Below are positions 25,192-33,665 of a stretch of 64,000 bases of DNA, one piece after another. How positions within the stretch are numbered: the stretch's first letter is position 1; the number at the start of each line of letters is the position of its first letter. Both the position numbers and the translations under genes were made by a program. This stretch comes from Paraburkholderia piptadeniae (GTDB lineage: Bacteria > Pseudomonadota > Gammaproteobacteria > Burkholderiales > Burkholderiaceae). The notes under the pieces were generated by a model. It searched no databases. It saw only the letters and a list, made by a program, of their open reading frames with translations, and was not told where the DNA came from. The stretch covers positions 124,001-188,000 of the forward strand of contig NZ_CYGY02000011.1 in the NCBI RefSeq assembly GCF_900007165.1, read 5' to 3'.

Positions 25192-25245
25192 CACTTCGAG
25201 CACTTCGAGCACTTCGAGCACTTCGAGCACTTCGAGCACTTCGGC
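25192..25245. repeat. Five perfect plus one partial copies of a 9-base repeat
   Basis: CACTTCGAG occurs five times head to tail and a sixth copy is altered at its end (CACTTCGGC). The array ends 6 bases before the ATG at 25252. If translated in the kinase frame it would encode His-Phe-Glu repeats; if untranslated it forms the immediate 5' leader. The unit length is a multiple of three, so copy changes would preserve the frame. Confidence 0.9.
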
Positions 25246-25251
25246 TTCAGG

Positions 25252-26934
25252 ATGAAGCGAACAATGGGAACCATCCGGGGCAATTCCAGGTTCAGCCTTT
25301 TCCTGTACACGGGGATCGTTGCATTGGCCTATTACGCAGGTGCAAAGATAGGTCTCGCCTACGCCGTCGTGGGCGGCGCGATCTCCCTGGTGTGGCCTTC
25401 CAGCGGTATCGCTCTTGTTGCGCTGCTCGCTCTGGGCTTCAGAGTTGCGCCGGGGATTGCCATTGGCTCATTCCTCGCCAACGTGTCGGGGGGCGTGCCT
25501 GTTGAGGTGGCTGCCGTGATTGGCACCGGCTCAATGGTCGGCGCCTTGACGGCAGCAATCGTATTGAGCCGCGCGACCCGATTCCAGATCACGCTCGATC
25601 GCATCAACGATGTGTTGGCCTTCATTGCCGTCGCCGCCGTGATGAGCACGGCGGTCAGTGCGCTGGTCGGCACGACTGCCCTGCTAGGAGGGGGCCTCGT
25701 GCCCGTCACCCAGTACGTCGCTGCCTTTCTGAAATGGTGGCTCGGCGACATGATGGGGGTCCTGGTCGTGGCACCGCCGCTGTTCAGCTTCATCACGTAC
25801 TCTAACCCTGTCCGCTCCGCGGAGCACGCCATCGAGGCATGCGGACTGACCATTGCGACCTTCTGGGTCAGCTACCTCGTCTTCGGCGCCCCTCAACTTG
25901 CCGGGCACGGCTACTATCCTGCAGCCCTGGCGATTTTCCCGTTCATCATCTGGGCGGCTCTGCGCTTCGAGCACCTCGGCACCAGCATCGCAACGCTGAT
26001 GGTCTCAGTCGTGGCCATCCTGGGCACCAAGCACGGCACGGGCCCCTTCGCCGCCGAATCTCCAGTGGACAGCCTCGTACGGTGGTGCACCTTCGCGAAC
26101 GTCGTGGCGGCAACGGGACTGCTGCTGGTGGCGGCACGTGCTCAGGAGCAGCGCGTCTATCGCCTGCTGCAGGCAGCGCAAATCGAACTGGAACGACGCG
26201 TCCAGGAGCGAACGGAGGATCTGGAGAAGGCGAACAATGAACTCAAGGAGGAGATGGCGCGACGCCGTCTGCTCGAAGGAGAACTGATCCAGATCGCCGA
26301 TCAGCAGCAGAGGTTGATCGGCCGTGAGCTGCATGACGGACTCGGGCAACAGCTGACCAGCCTGGGACTGTACTGCACCGCCCTGAATCAGAAACTGCAG
26401 ACGCAAGCCCACCCAGCCGCCGCAGATGCCGCTACCGTCGTCGGATTGGTGAAGCAGGCGTCCTTGATGACCCGCAGGATTGCCCATGGCCTGGACCCGG
26501 TCGCGATGGAATATGGTGGCCTTGCGGCCGCACTGCACGGGCTGGCGGACACGACTCGCACGCTCAACGGTGTGGATTGCACGCTGCGGATCGCACCGGA
26601 CGTGGACTTCCTCGATCCGCTCATGCAGATCAACCTATACCGTGCAGCGCAGGAAGCAGTCAGCAACGCGCTGAAATATTGCCACGGACACCGCATCTGG
26701 ATCGACCTGGAGCGCGCGGGCGGTCTGCAGACGCTTTCGATCAGCGACGACGGCGTCGGCATCGGCCAGGAAGAAATGGAGCGTGCCTCAGGACTTGGGC
26801 TGCACAACCTGCGTCACCGGGCAAGCCTTCTGGGCGGCTCTTGCACCGTGACTCGCAATGGTCTGGGTGGCACCACGGTCGCCATCAGCTATCCGCTACC
26901 GGAGGGTCCTGGCCATGCACGAGAAATCCGCTAG
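25252..26934 (+). CDS. MASE1-domain sensor histidine kinase, NarX/UhpB type
   Basis: Membrane sensor kinase, 560 residues from the ATG at 25252. About 10-290 is a MASE1-type domain with eight or so hydrophobic segments (LVWPSSGIALVALLALGFR is characteristic). A coiled helix (ERRVQERTEDLEKANNELKE) follows, then a HisKA_3 dimerisation domain with the phosphoacceptor at about His361 (GRELHDGLGQQ), and a HATPase domain with NALKYC, DDGVGIG and GLGLHNL boxes. A second ATG at 25264 is equally plausible, and the frame stays open through the repeat upstream. The gene overlaps the response regulator by 20 bases, so the two form a two-component system. The signal is unknown. Confidence 0.88.
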   Translation: MKRTMGTIRGNSRFSLFLYTGIVALAYYAGAKIGLAYAVVGGAISLVWPSSGIALVALLALGFRVAPGIAIGSFLANVSGGVPVEVAAVIGTGSMVGALTAAIVLSRATRFQITLDRINDVLAFIAVAAVMSTAVSALVGTTALLGGGLVPVTQYVAAFLKWWLGDMMGVLVVAPPLFSFITYSNPVRSAEHAIEACGLTIATFWVSYLVFGAPQLAGHGYYPAALAIFPFIIWAALRFEHLGTSIATLMVSVVAILGTKHGTGPFAAESPVDSLVRWCTFANVVAATGLLLVAARAQEQRVYRLLQAAQIELERRVQERTEDLEKANNELKEEMARRRLLEGELIQIADQQQRLIGRELHDGLGQQLTSLGLYCTALNQKLQTQAHPAAADAATVVGLVKQASLMTRRIAHGLDPVAMEYGGLAAALHGLADTTRTLNGVDCTLRIAPDVDFLDPLMQINLYRAAQEAVSNALKYCHGHRIWIDLERAGGLQTLSISDDGVGIGQEEMERASGLGLHNLRHRASLLGGSCTVTRNGLGGTTVAISYPLPEGPGHAREIR

Positions 26935-27568
26935 AACCCAGATCCTGATCGTGGATGACCACCCGATCATCCGCGAGGGGATGACACATCTGCTGAATCT
27001 GCAAGAGGATCTGCACGTCTGCTGCGCAGCCGGAAGCGCCGAACAGGCTCTCGCGGCGATGGACTGCCGGCCCGACATGGCCATTGTGGACATCAGCCTG
27101 CAATCGGACTCTGGCCTGGAGCTTGTCAAAACTCTCCGTCATCGCTATCCGGATCTGGTCATTCTCGTCCTCAGCATGCATGACGAGAGCCTCTTTGCCG
27201 AACGCGCACTGCGGTCCGGGGCAAACGGGTATCTGATGAAACTCGAGGCCACAGAGCACGTGATGAGTGCGATCCGCGAAGTGCTGGCAGGCAATGTTTA
27301 CTTGAGCGCCGCCATGCACGAGAAGCTGGCGAGAGCCCTTACGGTTCCGCATAAAAAGCCGGAGGGCCGAATTGCGAGCCTGTCGGAACGGGAATTCGAG
27401 GTCTTGCACCTGATCGGCCTCGGCTTCAGCACCCGCGAAATTGCAGGGAAGCTGAACCGGAGCGTGAAGACCATCGAGGCGCACCAGGCCAATATCAAGG
27501 AAAAGCTGAATATCCGCAGTGGCAAGGAACTCATGCGGTTTGCCATTCAGTGGATCGAGAGCCAATAG
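26915..27568 (+). CDS. NarL/FixJ-family response regulator
   Basis: A 217-residue regulator with an N-terminal receiver domain (ILIVDDHPIIREGM; phosphoacceptor Asp59 in MAIVDISL; Thr/Ser and Lys switch residues around LSMHD and YLMK) and a C-terminal LuxR-type HTH (LSEREFEVLHLIGLGFSTRE, then IAGKLNRSVKTIEAHQANI). The ATG at 26915 lies inside the kinase gene, after GGAGGGTCCTGGCC, so the two are translationally coupled. It is the cognate partner of the MASE1 kinase. Targets are not evident; the stress and transport genes downstream are candidates by position only. Confidence 0.93.
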   Translation: MHEKSARTQILIVDDHPIIREGMTHLLNLQEDLHVCCAAGSAEQALAAMDCRPDMAIVDISLQSDSGLELVKTLRHRYPDLVILVLSMHDESLFAERALRSGANGYLMKLEATEHVMSAIREVLAGNVYLSAAMHEKLARALTVPHKKPEGRIASLSEREFEVLHLIGLGFSTREIAGKLNRSVKTIEAHQANIKEKLNIRSGKELMRFAIQWIESQ

Positions 27569-27719
27569 GGCGGAGCCAGCCCGACCAGGTACTGAATAGG
27601 GCAATCCCCGAGTCTCTTTTAGGACGAGGGCCTTATTCATTCGCATGTGGCCAGCGAATACAGTCGACACTGCCGGCGTGCTGCGTCGGCAATGTCAATG
27701 CAACATGCTGGAGAATGCG

Positions 27720-27980
27720 ATGAAAGCCATGTTTTTGATTCCCGTCGCAGCATTGTCACTGTATGCGATGCAGGTCCATGCCGAAGACGCCAGTACGTCG
27801 AGCATGAGTTCCGACAGCAATGCCGCAATGACGACCGACTCCGTCGGCGGAACGACGGCAGGCGCGACCACCAGCGGAGCGAGTGCCGGCAAGACGCGCG
27901 CCCAGGTCTACCAGGAACTGATTCGGGCCGAAAAGGATGGGTCGCTGAATCGGATAAACGGGTACTACGGTGGAAACTGA
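27720..27980 (+). CDS. Secreted DUF4148-type protein
   Basis: An 86-residue exported protein with signal peptide about 1-21 (ending MQVHAE), a Ser/Thr/Gly-rich low-complexity stretch, and a C-terminal DUF4148-like motif TRAQVYQELIRAEKDGSLNR. CTGGAGAATGCG precedes the ATG at 27720; upstream in-frame starts lack a signal peptide at their N-terminus. Third member of the family in this window. Function unknown. Confidence 0.8.
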   Translation: MKAMFLIPVAALSLYAMQVHAEDASTSSMSSDSNAAMTTDSVGGTTAGATTSGASAGKTRAQVYQELIRAEKDGSLNRINGYYGGN

Positions 27981-28477
27981 CGCCTGATCCGAAACTCATC
28001 CCGTCAATCTGTGCCACAAGTGCCCGCGCCCTCGTATGGATCAACCCGATGTCCACATTGGCGTCGATACAGACATGAGTCGTTTCGATGTTCTCACGCC
28101 TGGTCAGAGGACAAGAAGTCTGATATCGACGCCTGATTGCAAGAACTGCGCGGCGCGCGTTTTTGAGCCGGCGATTTCCGGGCGCGGCTCGATATGTTCG
28201 GTGAACCACATACAGCCAGACTGAAATTGATATCCGTGTTAATCGTCCTTCAATGGCGCGATGACGCTCGATGTTTCGCGATCCCGTCGGAGTAACGGTA
28301 CGAAGATTTCCGTTCACAACAGGCCTTTCACGAAAGGTCGCCCCCAACCGGAATATCGAATCAGCTTATTGAACCAAGACGCCTCAGCACCGAGCGATCC
28401 GCTGCCGGTGCGTCCGCCGAAACCGTGCGACGGGTGCAACAGATGGGGACCCGACGCGACACGCTGAAGGAACGATC
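27981..28477. other. Intergenic region, no gene seen
   Basis: About 500 bases between the DUF4148 gene and the CBS-BON gene. Short frames lack ribosome sites and recognisable products. It should contain the promoter of the CBS-BON gene. Confidence 0.45.
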
Positions 28478-29170
28478 ATGCGCGCACTCGACATCATGAC
28501 TACATCCGTCGTTACCGCCACGCCAGACATGACGATCCACGACGCCGCGAGACTGTTCGTCGACAACGGTATCAGCGCGATGCCCGTCGTCGACGCGGAC
28601 GGAAAGGTCATCGGCATCGTCAGCCAGAGGGACCTGCTGCATCGCGTGGAGAACGGCACCGGTCACGGGAGGCGTCAGTGGTGGCTCGAATTCCTGTTGT
28701 CATCGCCGCGCGAGCAGGCCGCGAGGTACGTGAAGGAGCACGGTCATGTCATCGCCGACGTGATGTGCCACCAGGTGACTTCGATTTCGGAAGACATGCC
28801 GCTCGCCCAGATTGCAGACCTCATGGAGCGGCGACACCTCAAACGCGTGCCGGTTCTCAAAGACGGCAAGCTGGTCGGAATCGTGAGCCGTTCTAACCTG
28901 ATCCGCGCACTGGCGAGCGCCGCACCAGCCGCAGACCCAATTTCGCACGACGACGCGAGCCTGCGCGACGCGATCGTTCGGGCAATGCACGGGCAGCGCT
29001 GGAGGCTGCCGAAACAAGGTGTGCTCGTCAAGGACGGTGTCGCGCACCTGTGGGGCGTCATTGAATCCGAAGAGGAAAAGCGCGCGATCCACATTGCGGC
29101 CGAGTGCGTCCCCGGCGTCAAGCGCGTGGAATATCACCTGGAGTTTCCGAGCGTGATTCCGACGCTTTAG
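28478..29170 (+). CDS. CBS-pair and BON domain protein
   Basis: A 230-residue soluble protein with two CBS motifs (about 8-60, ending GKVIGIVSQRDLL, and about 95-145, ending GKLVGIVSRSNLI) and a C-terminal BON domain (about 155-225, with DGVAHLWGVIESEEEK and VPGVKRVEYHL). CBS pairs sense adenosine nucleotides or S-adenosyl compounds; BON domains often bind membranes or envelope components. GAAGGAACGATC precedes ATG. It is followed 72 bases later by the PstS-like gene. Proteins of this build are common in stress and low-oxygen regulons, but the partner here is unknown. Confidence 0.92.
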   Translation: MRALDIMTTSVVTATPDMTIHDAARLFVDNGISAMPVVDADGKVIGIVSQRDLLHRVENGTGHGRRQWWLEFLLSSPREQAARYVKEHGHVIADVMCHQVTSISEDMPLAQIADLMERRHLKRVPVLKDGKLVGIVSRSNLIRALASAAPAADPISHDDASLRDAIVRAMHGQRWRLPKQGVLVKDGVAHLWGVIESEEEKRAIHIAAECVPGVKRVEYHLEFPSVIPTL

Positions 29171-29242
29171 CTGTTGTCCGCGCGCGCCAGAAAAAATCGG
29201 GCTATGGCAAGTCCCGCGACAAGATCCAACCGGAGACCCTTC

Positions 29243-30280
29243 ATGAGAACGTTGCGCACCTTGATGACCAGTCTGCTTGGCTGCCTCTTTGCAGCCGCAG
29301 CCTATTCCGCCGACATCACGGGAGCCGGCAGTACGTTCGCCGCGCCTCTCTACACCAAATGGGCCACCGACTATCAAAAGTCAGGCGGAGGCAAGGTGAT
29401 CTATCGCGGCACGGGCTCGTCCAACGGACTCAAGCAGGTGGTCGCTCACGAAGTCGACTTTGCCGGATCGGACGCACCGCTCACCGACGATCAACTGGCC
29501 AAAACCGGCTTGCGGCAATTCCCAACGGCGATCGGCGGCGTGGTGCCCGTCGTGAACCTGCCCGGCCTCAAAGCGGGCGAGGTCATCCTGACGGGGCAGG
29601 TACTTGCCGATATCTTTCTCGGCAAGATCCTGTATTGGGATGACCCCGCGATCGTGCGGCTGAACCCGAAGATCAAGATGCCCAACTACCCGATTGCCGT
29701 CGTGCGTCGCCAGGACGGCTCGGGCACGACGCTCATCTGGACGCACTACCTCGCTCAAGTCAGCCCGGAATGGAAGCGCAGGGTCGGCGAAGGCACTAGC
29801 GTGCGCTGGCCGCTCGGCATCGGCGGCAATGGAAACGAAGGCGTTGCCACGTACGTCGGGTATCTGCCTGGCGCCATAGGCTATGTCGCATGGGACTTCA
29901 CGAAACAGAATCACCTGACGTACACGGCCATGACCAACGCGGCGGGCAACGTCGTTCAGCCCGGCGTCGCGACTTTCAAGGCAGCGGTGGCTAGCGCCGA
30001 CTGGTCCGGTTCGCTCTATCAGTTGCTGACGAACCAGCCGGGCAAGGACGCATGGCCGGTGATGGGGGCCACCTACGTGTTGCTTCGTGAAGCGCCGGAC
30101 CAGTTGGGCCACGACGGCGCAACGTTGAAGTTCTTCGATTGGGCATTCAACCATGGGGGAGAGACAGTCAATGTCCTCGACTACATACCGCTTCCAGAGT
30201 TGGTCCTGACGAAAATCCGCGCGCAATGGCCCGCAACTGCGGGCGACAACGTGGCGGGCAAACGGCTCGCGGGTCAATGA
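29243..30280 (+). CDS. PstS-like phosphate-binding periplasmic protein
   Basis: A 345-residue PstS-family solute-binding protein. Signal peptide about 1-23 (ending AAAYSA), then ITGAGSTFAAPLYTKWATDY, the diagnostic N-terminus, GTGSSNGLKQV for phosphate coordination, DFAGSDAPL, and RQDGSGTTLIWTHYL further on. CGGAGACCCTTC precedes the ATG at 29243. No pstC, pstA, pstB or phoU follows, so it either feeds a transporter encoded elsewhere or acts as an envelope phosphate-binding or stress protein. It is probably co-transcribed with the CBS-BON gene. Confidence 0.9.
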   Translation: MRTLRTLMTSLLGCLFAAAAYSADITGAGSTFAAPLYTKWATDYQKSGGGKVIYRGTGSSNGLKQVVAHEVDFAGSDAPLTDDQLAKTGLRQFPTAIGGVVPVVNLPGLKAGEVILTGQVLADIFLGKILYWDDPAIVRLNPKIKMPNYPIAVVRRQDGSGTTLIWTHYLAQVSPEWKRRVGEGTSVRWPLGIGGNGNEGVATYVGYLPGAIGYVAWDFTKQNHLTYTAMTNAAGNVVQPGVATFKAAVASADWSGSLYQLLTNQPGKDAWPVMGATYVLLREAPDQLGHDGATLKFFDWAFNHGGETVNVLDYIPLPELVLTKIRAQWPATAGDNVAGKRLAGQ

Positions 30281-30437
30281 TTCGAAATTGCCGAAATTAA
30301 CTCGCCACGCAGCGTGCGTCCATTAGATGAGGTTATGAAGCGATATCGGGCATTGCTTGCATCATACGAATCCGTAACATGCGCAATGTCCGATTGCATG
30401 GACGGTTCGGGGCAATGTCCGTTCAGATCGACGACAC

Positions 30438-30812
30438 TCAGCGTCCCATACGTCTGTCATAGCTGCGCGAGATGCGATCGAGCAATGAAGGATCGCGGGC
30501 GTCCCTGGAATTGAACTGCACGACGACACTTCCATCGGCTTGCTGTCGTACGCTCGCAGTCACAGTAGCACCGTCAAGTCCGCCGGCGATCGTGCCGCTC
30601 GCGGGGTCCTGCACGGTAATCGACAGACCCTCGTCTCGCATTGCGCCCGACGCGGCAGCGAAAGAGCGGTCAAAGCTGGCCGGCGTCGTGATGACGGTGC
30701 CGGGAGGCACGGCATAGTAGGGACATCCCGCCAGGGGCAGCAGCAAGCCGAAAGCGCCCATTAGCAAGAAGCCCCTGAAGATGACGCCGACTGGTCCTCG
30801 CTTGCCGCGCAT
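30438..30812 (-). CDS. Small lipoprotein
   Basis: A 124-residue predicted lipoprotein. Signal sequence about 1-29 ends in the lipobox LAGC. The mature part (SFAAASGAMRDEGLSITVQD, then GATVTASVRQQ and VVVQFNSRDARDPSLL) looks like a small alpha/beta domain of unknown function found in related genomes. CACGGAGAAGGCT precedes the ATG at 30812. Convergent with the PstS-like gene. Confidence 0.75.
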   Translation of the reverse strand: MRGKRGPVGVIFRGFLLMGAFGLLLPLAGCPYYAVPPGTVITTPASFDRSFAAASGAMRDEGLSITVQDPASGTIAGGLDGATVTASVRQQADGSVVVQFNSRDARDPSLLDRISRSYDRRMGR

Positions 30813-30944
30813 AGCCTTCTCCGTGCCTGCGCGAAACGGGATTGTTCCGCGAAGAATCATCGCTGTTCACCTGGATCGAACGCGACATCCGTGCGCCGTT
30901 GGCCGCCAGCGTTCACGCCTTTATACGTGATGTTCCGGCCTTCT

Positions 30945-31532
30945 TTACTGTGTGGCACCAGGCGTGACCGTGATCGCGACGGCCTCCGTGTAGACAATCT
31001 CAACCTGATCACCCTTGTGGACGTTCTTCATCTGATCCGGGTCCTCCACGTGCACGTCGACCAGATTGCCTTGCGGACCCTTCAACGTGACCGTCTTCGC
31101 CTTCGGATCGACCGCGACGACATCTGCCATCACGGTGATCTCCCGGCCGATCGTGCCACCTGGCTTGGCTCCAGGCGCCGCGCGCTCTTCAATCAAACGT
31201 TGCGTCGCTGAACGCGGACCGTTGGTTTTCGACAGGCTCAGCGACATCGCTTCCCTGTATTCGGTCGTGACGATATCGCCAACCTTCAGTTGATCGAAGT
31301 TGCGCGCCTCTTCTCCCACCTCCAGCTGGATCACCTTGCCTTTCCTGTCTTTGAGCGTAACCGTCCGGGTCGCCTGCTCGATTGCCACGACCGTGGCTGT
31401 CACCTTCGACGTTCCGACAACCGTGGCGCTTCCCGCCCCTTTCGTGACATCCACTGTGGTTTGCGGTTGGGCAAGTGCCGGGCACGCCGCCATCGCGACA
31501 GCCATCGCAAGTAAAACGTGACTCGCTTTCAT
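30945..31532 (-). CDS. Secreted hypothetical protein with two OB-like repeats
   Basis: A 195-residue exported protein with signal peptide about 1-21 (ending CPALAQ). The mature protein contains two similar beta-rich units: VTATVVAIEQATRTVTLKDR with KGKVIQLEVG, and ADVVAVDPKAKTVTLKGPQG with LVDVHVED. Both end in a KVGDIV or HKGDQVEIVYTEAV-type segment. Duplication of a small beta-barrel domain is likely. GGGAGCGCAGAA precedes the ATG at 31532. It lies upstream of, and is probably co-transcribed with, the lipoprotein gene at 30438. Function unknown. Confidence 0.75.
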   Translation of the reverse strand: MKASHVLLAMAVAMAACPALAQPQTTVDVTKGAGSATVVGTSKVTATVVAIEQATRTVTLKDRKGKVIQLEVGEEARNFDQLKVGDIVTTEYREAMSLSLSKTNGPRSATQRLIEERAAPGAKPGGTIGREITVMADVVAVDPKAKTVTLKGPQGNLVDVHVEDPDQMKNVHKGDQVEIVYTEAVAITVTPGATQ

Positions 31533-31878
31533 TTCTGCGCTCCCGGCGATCAGCCAGTAGTCCGCTGTCCGGAACAAGTTTGGCCGGAGAAGGACTGCGG
31601 ACCACGGTCAATGGCGATTGAATTGAAGAATCCAGCATGGCTCAGGTGTGCACACACGCTCGACGCTTCATGTCCGGTGTGCGCGCATTCAGTCTAGGCG
31701 CTGCCTCCGATGGGCGGTATTGGACTTTGGTCTTATGCATTGCGGACCTCCGGAATGCTTCCCGGATATGTCGCCCGATTCCTCTATTGCCGTTGGCGTG
31801 ACTGAACTATTCTTCTTCTGAAACGGCATTGCGTCCGCTATCCGGTTAGTGGCTCTTTCGACCACGAGCATCAAGCAA
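31533..31878. other. Divergent intergenic region with palindrome-like element
   Basis: About 345 bases between the secreted protein gene (leftward) and the SulP gene (rightward). It contains the element at 31716-31735 that resembles a palindrome 15 kb away. Confidence 0.5.
31716..31735. promoter_or_regulatory. Imperfect palindrome related to 46982-47001
   Basis: TATTGGACTTTGGTCTTATG matches the perfect palindrome at 46982 in 16 of 20 positions. Symmetry here is reduced (GGAC and GGTC half-sites kept). It lies about 145 bases upstream of the SulP start and 185 upstream of the leftward gene. A shared regulator is possible; none is identified. Confidence 0.4.
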
Positions 31879-33624
31879 ATGCAATCCAATCATCCAGTTC
31901 ATGAGGGCGAGCAAGCTGCGGCCAGAGCGCAAGGATGGTCACGCTGGCTGCCGGGCCTGACGACGCTGAAGGAGTATCAGGTGCGCTGGCTGCCTAGCGA
32001 CCTGACAGCAGGGCTCGTATTGACCACCATGCTGGTGCCCGTCGGCATTGCTTATGCCGAGGCGTCTGGCGTTCCGGGCGTCTACGGCCTCTACGCGACG
32101 ATTGTTCCGTTGCTTGCCTACGCCATTTGGGGGCCCAGCAGAATCCTCGTCCTGGGTCCGGACTCCGCACTTGCTGCACCGATACTTGCCGTCGTCATAT
32201 CTGTCGCGGGCGGCGATCCGTCACGCGCCATCGCGGTGGCCAGCATGATGGCGATCGTCTCCGGCCTGTTCTGTATCGTGATGGGGCTTTTGCGGCTCGG
32301 ATTCATCACGGAACTGTTGTCCAAGCCAATTCGATACGGCTATATGAACGGCATTGCGTTGACCGTCCTGATCAGCCAGTTGCCGAAACTCTTTGCCATT
32401 TCCTTCGACGATCAAGGCCCGCTGCGGGACCTCCTGACGCTCGGCAACGCCATTGCCGCGGGCAAAGCCAACTGGTACAGCTTCGCCGTGGGTGCGGGAA
32501 GTCTTGTGCTGATCCTCGCACTCAAGCGCTTCGAGAAGGTTCCGGGCATTCTGATCGCGGTTGTCCTGGCGACGCTGTGCGTCACCGTGTTCGACCTGGA
32601 CAGCGTCGGTGTCAAAGTGCTAGGCAAGATTCCGCAAGGCTTGCCGTCATTCGCGCTGCCATGGGCGGGCGATGCCGATCTCGTCAGGATATTGCTTGGC
32701 GGCTGTGCGGTCGCGCTGATCTCGTTCGCGGATACGAGCGTGCTGTCGCGCACCTTCGCGGCGCGGTTTCACACTCGCGTTGATCCGAACCAGGAAATGG
32801 TGGGGCTGGGGGCAGCCAATCTGGCGGCCGGCTTCTTTCAGGGTTTCCCGATCAGCAGCAGTTCGTCGCGAACGCCTGTGGCGGAAGCGGCGGGAGCCAG
32901 AACGCAGTTGACGGGCGTTGTCGGCGCAGTGGCGGTAGCGTTCCTTCTGATGGTCGCGCCGAATCTGATGCGCTATCTGCCCAATAGCGCGCTCGCTGCC
33001 GTCGTCATTGCCGCGGCCCTTGGACTCTTCGAATTTGCGGACCTCAAGCGCATCTATCGCATTCAGCAATGGGAGTTCTGGCTCTCCGTCGTCTGCTTTG
33101 CCGGGGTCGCGGTTTTCGGCGCGATTCCCGGAATTTGCATCGCGGTGGTGATCGCGGTCATCGAATTTCTATGGGACGGATGGCGGCCTCATTTCGCCGT
33201 TCTCGGCCGCGTGGAGCATTTGCGCGGCTACCATGACATCGAGCGCTATCCGCAGGCCACGCAGATTCCGGGACTGCTGCTGTTCCGCTGGGATGCACCG
33301 TTGTTCTTCGCGAACGCAGAGCTCTTTCAGGAACGCCTGCTCGAAGCAGTGGATAAATCACCGACGCCGGTGCGCCGGGTCGTGGTGGCCGCCGAACCCG
33401 TGACCAGTGTCGACGTGACCTCTGCCGACATGTTGCGGGCGCTGACGCGAATTCTGGCCGAGCGCGAAATTGCACTGCACTTCGCCGAAATGAAAGACCC
33501 CGTGCGCGATAAGCTCAGGCGTTTCGAACTGCTCGACATTCTCGGCGATGACCGCTTCCATCCTACCGTGGGCAGCGCAGTGGACGACTACGTTGAACGG
33601 GCGGACAGCGGCCATGATCGATGA
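31879..33624 (+). CDS. SulP-family anion transporter with STAS domain
   Basis: Inner-membrane SulP/SLC26 transporter, 581 residues from the ATG at 31879. The N-terminal signature DLTAGLVLTTMLVPVGIAYA (about 40-59) and GVYGLYATIVPLLAYAIWG are typical, 10-14 membrane segments follow to about 430, and a cytoplasmic STAS domain occupies the C-terminus (about 455-570, with VVVAAEPVTSVDVTSADML). Substrates in the family are sulfate, bicarbonate or dicarboxylates; none can be chosen here. A GTG ten codons upstream is an alternative start; neither has a strong ribosome site. Confidence 0.92.
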   Translation: MQSNHPVHEGEQAAARAQGWSRWLPGLTTLKEYQVRWLPSDLTAGLVLTTMLVPVGIAYAEASGVPGVYGLYATIVPLLAYAIWGPSRILVLGPDSALAAPILAVVISVAGGDPSRAIAVASMMAIVSGLFCIVMGLLRLGFITELLSKPIRYGYMNGIALTVLISQLPKLFAISFDDQGPLRDLLTLGNAIAAGKANWYSFAVGAGSLVLILALKRFEKVPGILIAVVLATLCVTVFDLDSVGVKVLGKIPQGLPSFALPWAGDADLVRILLGGCAVALISFADTSVLSRTFAARFHTRVDPNQEMVGLGAANLAAGFFQGFPISSSSSRTPVAEAAGARTQLTGVVGAVAVAFLLMVAPNLMRYLPNSALAAVVIAAALGLFEFADLKRIYRIQQWEFWLSVVCFAGVAVFGAIPGICIAVVIAVIEFLWDGWRPHFAVLGRVEHLRGYHDIERYPQATQIPGLLLFRWDAPLFFANAELFQERLLEAVDKSPTPVRRVVVAAEPVTSVDVTSADMLRALTRILAEREIALHFAEMKDPVRDKLRRFELLDILGDDRFHPTVGSAVDDYVERADSGHDR

Positions 33625-33665
33625 TCGCCTGCTTCCGCGTAACAAAGGGCCGACATTCTGGGCAG

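Noticed and set aside
25096..25251. Longer N-terminus of the MASE1 kinase starting at an upstream TTG- or GTG-type codon
   Set aside because: It would place His-Phe-Glu repeats before the first membrane helix and has no ribosome site; the ATG at 25252 or 25264 is more likely.
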